64,000 bases of DNA from NCBI GenBank assembly GCA_002440745.1, contig DJVB01000046.1:40349-104348 (forward strand), written 5' to 3'. Below the pieces are notes generated by a model that was not told the origin of the DNA, made no database searches, and worked only from the letters and a program-made list of their open reading frames with translations. The translations under genes and the position numbers were made by a program. This stretch comes from Bacteroidales bacterium UBA6267. Lineage in GTDB: Bacteria > Bacteroidota > Bacteroidia > Bacteroidales > UBA1556. The stretch's first letter is position 1; every line of letters starts with the position of its first letter. Below, piece after piece: positions 61,726 to 64,000 of the stretch.

Positions 61726-62795
61726 TGGCGTTTGTGACGATGAACAAGCAAAAGCTTAAAGATAATTTTGATTATCTTGATGAGCTTTTCAGCAAAAATG
61801 GAATCAAGTGGGCTGTGGTTTCTAAAGTTTTATGTGGAAATAGAACGTTGTTAGAATCCCTGTTTGAATTGAATATCCATCAGATATGTGATTCAAGAGT
61901 AACCAATTTGAAAGTCGTAAAACAGTTGAATCCTAAAGTGGAAACCTTGTATATCAAGCCTCCGGCAAAAAGGTCGATAGCCTCTATTGTTCGCTATGCC
62001 GACATAAGTTTCAACACCGAATTGGCAACCATACAAATGCTTTCGGATGAAGCAGTAAAACAAGGGAAGCGGCACGGAGTGATAGTAATGATTGAAATGG
62101 GCGAACTGCGGGAAGGCGTGATGCGCGACAATTTGATGGATTTTTATGAAAAGGTTTTCAATCTTCCAAATATCGACATTGTTGGGATTGGCACCAATCT
62201 GTCGTGCTTATATGGCGTTTTGCCTAATCATGATAAATTGATACAGTTGAGCCTTTATGAGCAGTTGATTGAGGCACGTTTCAATCGGTCGATACCTTTG
62301 GTGTCAGGCGGATCTTCAGTGACTATACCACTGATTCATAACAACTTGCTTCCGGTGGGCATTAATCATTTCAGAGTTGGAGAAACCCTATTTCTCGGAA
62401 CAGATGTTTATCATGACAGGCCCTTTGAAAATATGCACAATGATGTTTTTATACTGTACGCTGAAATCATCGAGTTGATAAACAAGCCAACAACACCTAT
62501 GGGCGATATGGGAACAAATGTTGAAGGCAAAAGCTTTGAGGCAGCAGAAATGCAAACTCCCGAAACCAGTTGCAGAGCCATTTTAGACATCGGTTTGCTT
62601 GATGTTGAACAAAAGCATATTCAACTTTCGGACACAGACATAGCGATTGCCGGAGCAAGCAGCGACATGATAGTGCTGGATTTGGGCGAAAATCGGCGAA
62701 ACTATAAAGTTGGCGATTTAGTAGAATTTAGCATGGACTATATGGGACTGCTGCGCATCCTTAACTCAAAATATGTGGAGAAGAAGGTGGTGTAA
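61725..62795 (+). CDS. Alanine/ornithine racemase-like PLP-dependent enzyme
   Basis: The 356-residue protein has the fold-type III N-terminal barrel with the PLP lysine in AVVSKVLCGN (about residue 34), then a beta-alpha-barrel with MIEMGELREGV, IVGIGTNLSCLYGV and LVSGGSSVTIPLI, and a C-terminal beta domain (ADGINHFRVGETLFLGT-like region, then DIAIAGASSDM). GTN-x-[GS]-C and GG[NS]SS segments distinguish the ornithine racemase (Orr)/YhfX-like branch from classical Alr, which would contain a catalytic Tyr in a different context. It probably racemises a basic or other amino acid, with the coupled GNAT as partner. Confidence 0.8.
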   Translation: MAFVTMNKQKLKDNFDYLDELFSKNGIKWAVVSKVLCGNRTLLESLFELNIHQICDSRVTNLKVVKQLNPKVETLYIKPPAKRSIASIVRYADISFNTELATIQMLSDEAVKQGKRHGVIVMIEMGELREGVMRDNLMDFYEKVFNLPNIDIVGIGTNLSCLYGVLPNHDKLIQLSLYEQLIEARFNRSIPLVSGGSSVTIPLIHNNLLPVGINHFRVGETLFLGTDVYHDRPFENMHNDVFILYAEIIELINKPTTPMGDMGTNVEGKSFEAAEMQTPETSCRAILDIGLLDVEQKHIQLSDTDIAIAGASSDMIVLDLGENRRNYKVGDLVEFSMDYMGLLRILNSKYVEKKVV

Positions 62796-62810
62796 GGTGG
62801 GGTAATGGGA

Positions 62811-62927
62811 TAACCCTTCGACAAGCTCAGGGTAAATGTGAAAATGTGGTAACCCTTCGGCAAGCTCAGGGTAAATGTGAAAATGTGGTAACCCTTCGAC
62901 AAGCTCAGGGTAAATGTGGAAATGTGG
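62811..62927. repeat. Three 39-bp tandem repeats carrying CCCTTCGACAAGCTCAGGG
   Basis: Units start at 62811, 62850 and 62889 with exact 39-bp spacing. Each contains CCCTTCGACAAGCTCAGGG (unit 2 has one G for A), then TAAATGTG(A/G)AAATGTGG. The 19-mer has short inverted arms CCCT/AGGG. The same kind of 19-mer appears in many unrelated environmental bacterial genomes, where its frames read LSLSKG or PELVEG. No gene is in this 16-base gap after the racemase stop, and this is not a CRISPR because there are no unique spacers. Confidence 0.9.
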
Positions 62928-63017
62928 AAATGTGAACCCCGTGCAGTGGTCGGGGGCGGTAATTGAGCTTGGTTCTTTTTTAATGGGGTGATGGCTTTTC
63001 GATGATGTGCGATGTGT

Positions 63018-63101
63018 AAAGGGTGGTAATTCTGCTCTCTGCCCTCTGCTCCCTGCTCTCTGCTCTCTGCTCTCTGCCCTCTGCTCCCTGTTCTCTGACT
63101 G
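63018..63101. repeat. Direct-repeat block plus ten phase-locked 7-bp repeats, left of mazEF
   Basis: AAAGGGTGGTAA (63018-63029) is followed by ten heptamers at 63032-63101: CTGCTCT, CTGCCCT, CTGCTCC, CTGCTCT (three times), CTGCCCT, CTGCTCC, CTGTTCT, CTGACTG. The CTGCCCT CTGCTCC pair recurs after 35 bp (63039 and 63074), so larger blocks have also duplicated. Together with the 39-bp repeats this fills most of the 62796-63312 gap. Confidence 0.9.
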
Positions 63102-63251
63102 ACTTTTACAAAAACACGTTGACTCAAAACAAAAAAAATTCTCGCGAAAAAAATCTCGGAGGGAATACTGTAATACTTTTATGTGCACAACCTTTCTTTC
63201 CGCCGCCGTTACCCATTATTAGAAAAAAAAACTCAAAGTTAAAAAAACCGA

Positions 63252-63281
63252 TTGGAGAAGGAGTTATTTGTATTAACTTTG
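63252..63281 (+). promoter_or_regulatory. mazEF promoter (TTG-N19-TAACTTTG)
   Basis: A -33 TTG (63252-63254) is 19 bases from a perfect -7 element TAACTTTG (63274-63281), the standard Bacteroidota spacing, giving a leader of about 25 bases before the mazE ATG. Confidence 0.7.
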
Positions 63282-63312
63282 TAACTACAATAAACATGGA
63301 AAATCTATTTTT

Positions 63313-63558
63313 ATGGAACTATCAATTATACGTATAGGCAATTCAAAAGGGGTTAGGCTTTCGAAAACTCTGATTGAAAAATACAATATCAAAGACAAAG
63401 TAGAACTTATACTTGAAAAGGGGTATTTGATTTTAAAACCAATTTCAAGTCCAAGAAAAGGTTGGGAAACAGCATTTAAAGAAATGAATGAAAATGGAGA
63501 TGACCAACTCTTATTCAATGACGTTTTTGAAAATGAAAATTTAGAAGAATGGAATTAA
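63313..63558 (+). CDS. mazE: MazE-like antitoxin (AbrB-type)
   Basis: The 81-residue protein has an AbrB/MazE swapped-hairpin DNA-binding domain: IIRIGNSKGVRLSKTLIEKY, then VELILEKGYLILKP. A flexible acidic tail (residues about 50-81, NENGDDQLLFNDVFENENLEEW) would wrap MazF. The start at 63313 is chosen because the ATG at 63297 is out of frame. It overlaps mazF by 10 bp and is first in the operon, as usual, and likely autoregulated from the upstream promoter. Confidence 0.9.
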   Translation: MELSIIRIGNSKGVRLSKTLIEKYNIKDKVELILEKGYLILKPISSPRKGWETAFKEMNENGDDQLLFNDVFENENLEEWN

Positions 63559-63872
63559 AGCAATATCAAATAGTCCTTGTAAACCTTGACCCAACCATAG
63601 GCAGTGAAATAAAAAAGACAAGGCCTTGTGTAATAATTTCGCCGGACGAAATGAATAAATTTCTTCGGACAATTATTGTTGCCCCAATGACCACAACTTC
63701 GAGAAAATATCCTACAAGAATTGAAGTAAAACATGATAGAAAAATTGGATGGATAGTTGTTGATCAAATTCGGACTATTGACAAACAGAGAATAATTAGA
63801 GTTTTAGGAAGACTATCACAACCTGAAATAAAAGAATTGAAATCAGTTATAAAAGAAACATTTGTGGATTGA
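63549..63872 (+). CDS. mazF: MazF/PemK-family endoribonuclease toxin
   Basis: The 107-residue protein matches MazF: QYQIVLVNLDPTIGSEIKKTRPCVIISP (the G-S-E-I-x-K-x-R-P-x-[VL]-I-[IV]-S strand loop with catalytic Arg), VAPMTTTSRKYPTRIEV (catalytic Thr region) and VVDQIRTIDKQRI. It cleaves RNA at short specific sites; the site cannot be predicted here. It overlaps mazE by 10 bp, which keeps expression in step. Confidence 0.95.
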   Translation: MELKQYQIVLVNLDPTIGSEIKKTRPCVIISPDEMNKFLRTIIVAPMTTTSRKYPTRIEVKHDRKIGWIVVDQIRTIDKQRIIRVLGRLSQPEIKELKSVIKETFVD

Positions 63873-63910
63873 GAAAAGAAAAACGGTGGGGGGAAAAGTG
63901 GCTGCGCCGA

Positions 63911-63983
63911 AAAGGGTGGTAAAGGACACTGACTTCTGCTCTATGCTACTTGCGCCCTGCTCCAAGCCCTCTGATCTCTGACT
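63911..63983. repeat. Second copy of the direct repeat and a degenerate heptamer array, right of mazEF
   Basis: AAAGGGTGGTAA (63911-63922), identical to the copy at 63018, is followed by degenerate heptamers (CTGCTCT, ATGCTAC, TTGCGCC, CTGCTCC, AAGCCCT, CTGATCT, CTGACTT) from about 63935. The two copies are 893 bp apart and enclose mazEF. The sequence after this to 64000 shows nothing recognisable. Confidence 0.75.
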
Positions 63984-64000
63984 TCAATGGTTGTCGGTTA

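Noticed and set aside
62811..62927. CRISPR array
   Set aside because: The interval between the 19-mers is itself repeated and not unique, there are only three units, and no cas gene is near.
62738..63188. Overlapping minus-strand frames rich in LSLSKG or PELVEG and Arg/Glu repeats, and a plus-strand frame at 63023-63337
   Set aside because: They are translations of the 39-bp and 7-bp repeats and overlap the racemase gene end; repeats explain them fully.
1..64000. tRNA, rRNA, riboswitch or phage genes
   Set aside because: I scanned the gaps by eye and found no cloverleaf, rRNA-like stretch, known aptamer core or phage structural gene; a covariance-model search would be needed to exclude small RNAs.

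Overview
The window looks like a chromosomal segment of an AT-rich member of the Bacteroidota, probably an environmental Bacteroidia/Flavobacteriia-type lineage. The evidence is internal. There are several type IX secretion (T9SS) C-terminal sorting domains, TonB-dependent receptor and carboxypeptidase-regulatory modules, PorE-like TPR/beta-propeller/OmpA proteins, a GldA-like ATPase, a DUF4292 lipoprotein, lipoproteins with an acidic stretch after the lipobox Cys, and many copies of the Bacteroidota -7 promoter element TAnnTTTG. No rRNA, tRNA, CRISPR array or intact transposase was seen.

Layout. (1) 1-5.1 kb is accessory: the start of a GT87-like membrane protein, a two-domain exported protein, a split HipA toxin-antitoxin operon of HipBST type with operator-like repeats, a small exported protein, a NifX-like protein and a 240-bp array of 8-bp repeats. 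(2) 5.2-23.8 kb is a long minus-strand run of core envelope genes: EnvC-like activator, DUF4292 lipoprotein, TPR lipoprotein, sugar nucleotidyltransferase, dUTPase, membrane-anchored thioredoxin, TonB receptor with partner, two tandem PorE-like proteins, a TPR protein, a GT87-like protein and ValS. (3) 23.9-31.6 kb is mixed: a surface lipoprotein, a small TA-like pair, PPK2, an AT-rich HEPN/winged-helix protein, a MITE-like nested palindromic element, an old-yellow-enzyme-type oxidoreductase and a 28-codon small membrane ORF with its own promoter and terminator. (4) 31.6-45.1 kb holds a CREST-family membrane protein, Pgi and two large T9SS cargo proteins (2878 and 759 aa). (5) 45.2-51.0 kb holds a heptose operon (GmhA, HddC-like, GmhB-like), a lipoprotein, a YwqK/MORN protein, MnmA and a GldA-like ATPase. 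(6) 51.3-62.8 kb holds a third T9SS cargo, PbpC with alpha-2-macroglobulin, a small membrane protein, a GNAT and an alanine/ornithine-racemase-like enzyme. (7) 62.8-64.0 kb is repeat-rich and carries a MazEF operon lying between two copies of a heptamer-repeat block.

How it fits together. Much of the window serves the cell envelope: peptidoglycan synthesis and remodelling (PbpC, EnvC-like), envelope surveillance (alpha-2-macroglobulin), OmpA-like anchors related to T9SS PorE, heptose-nucleotide precursors for surface polysaccharide, and T9SS cargo. The accessory part is three toxin-antitoxin or TA-like loci (hipBST, a small RelE/ParE-like pair, mazEF), a probable HEPN RNase and several families of short repeats that sit at their borders. 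I did not find one large undescribed system. The strongest candidates for new biology are the split HipA locus with its operators, the HEPN/winged-helix protein beside a MITE-like element, the terminator-bounded small membrane ORF, and the phase-locked 8-bp and 7-bp arrays.
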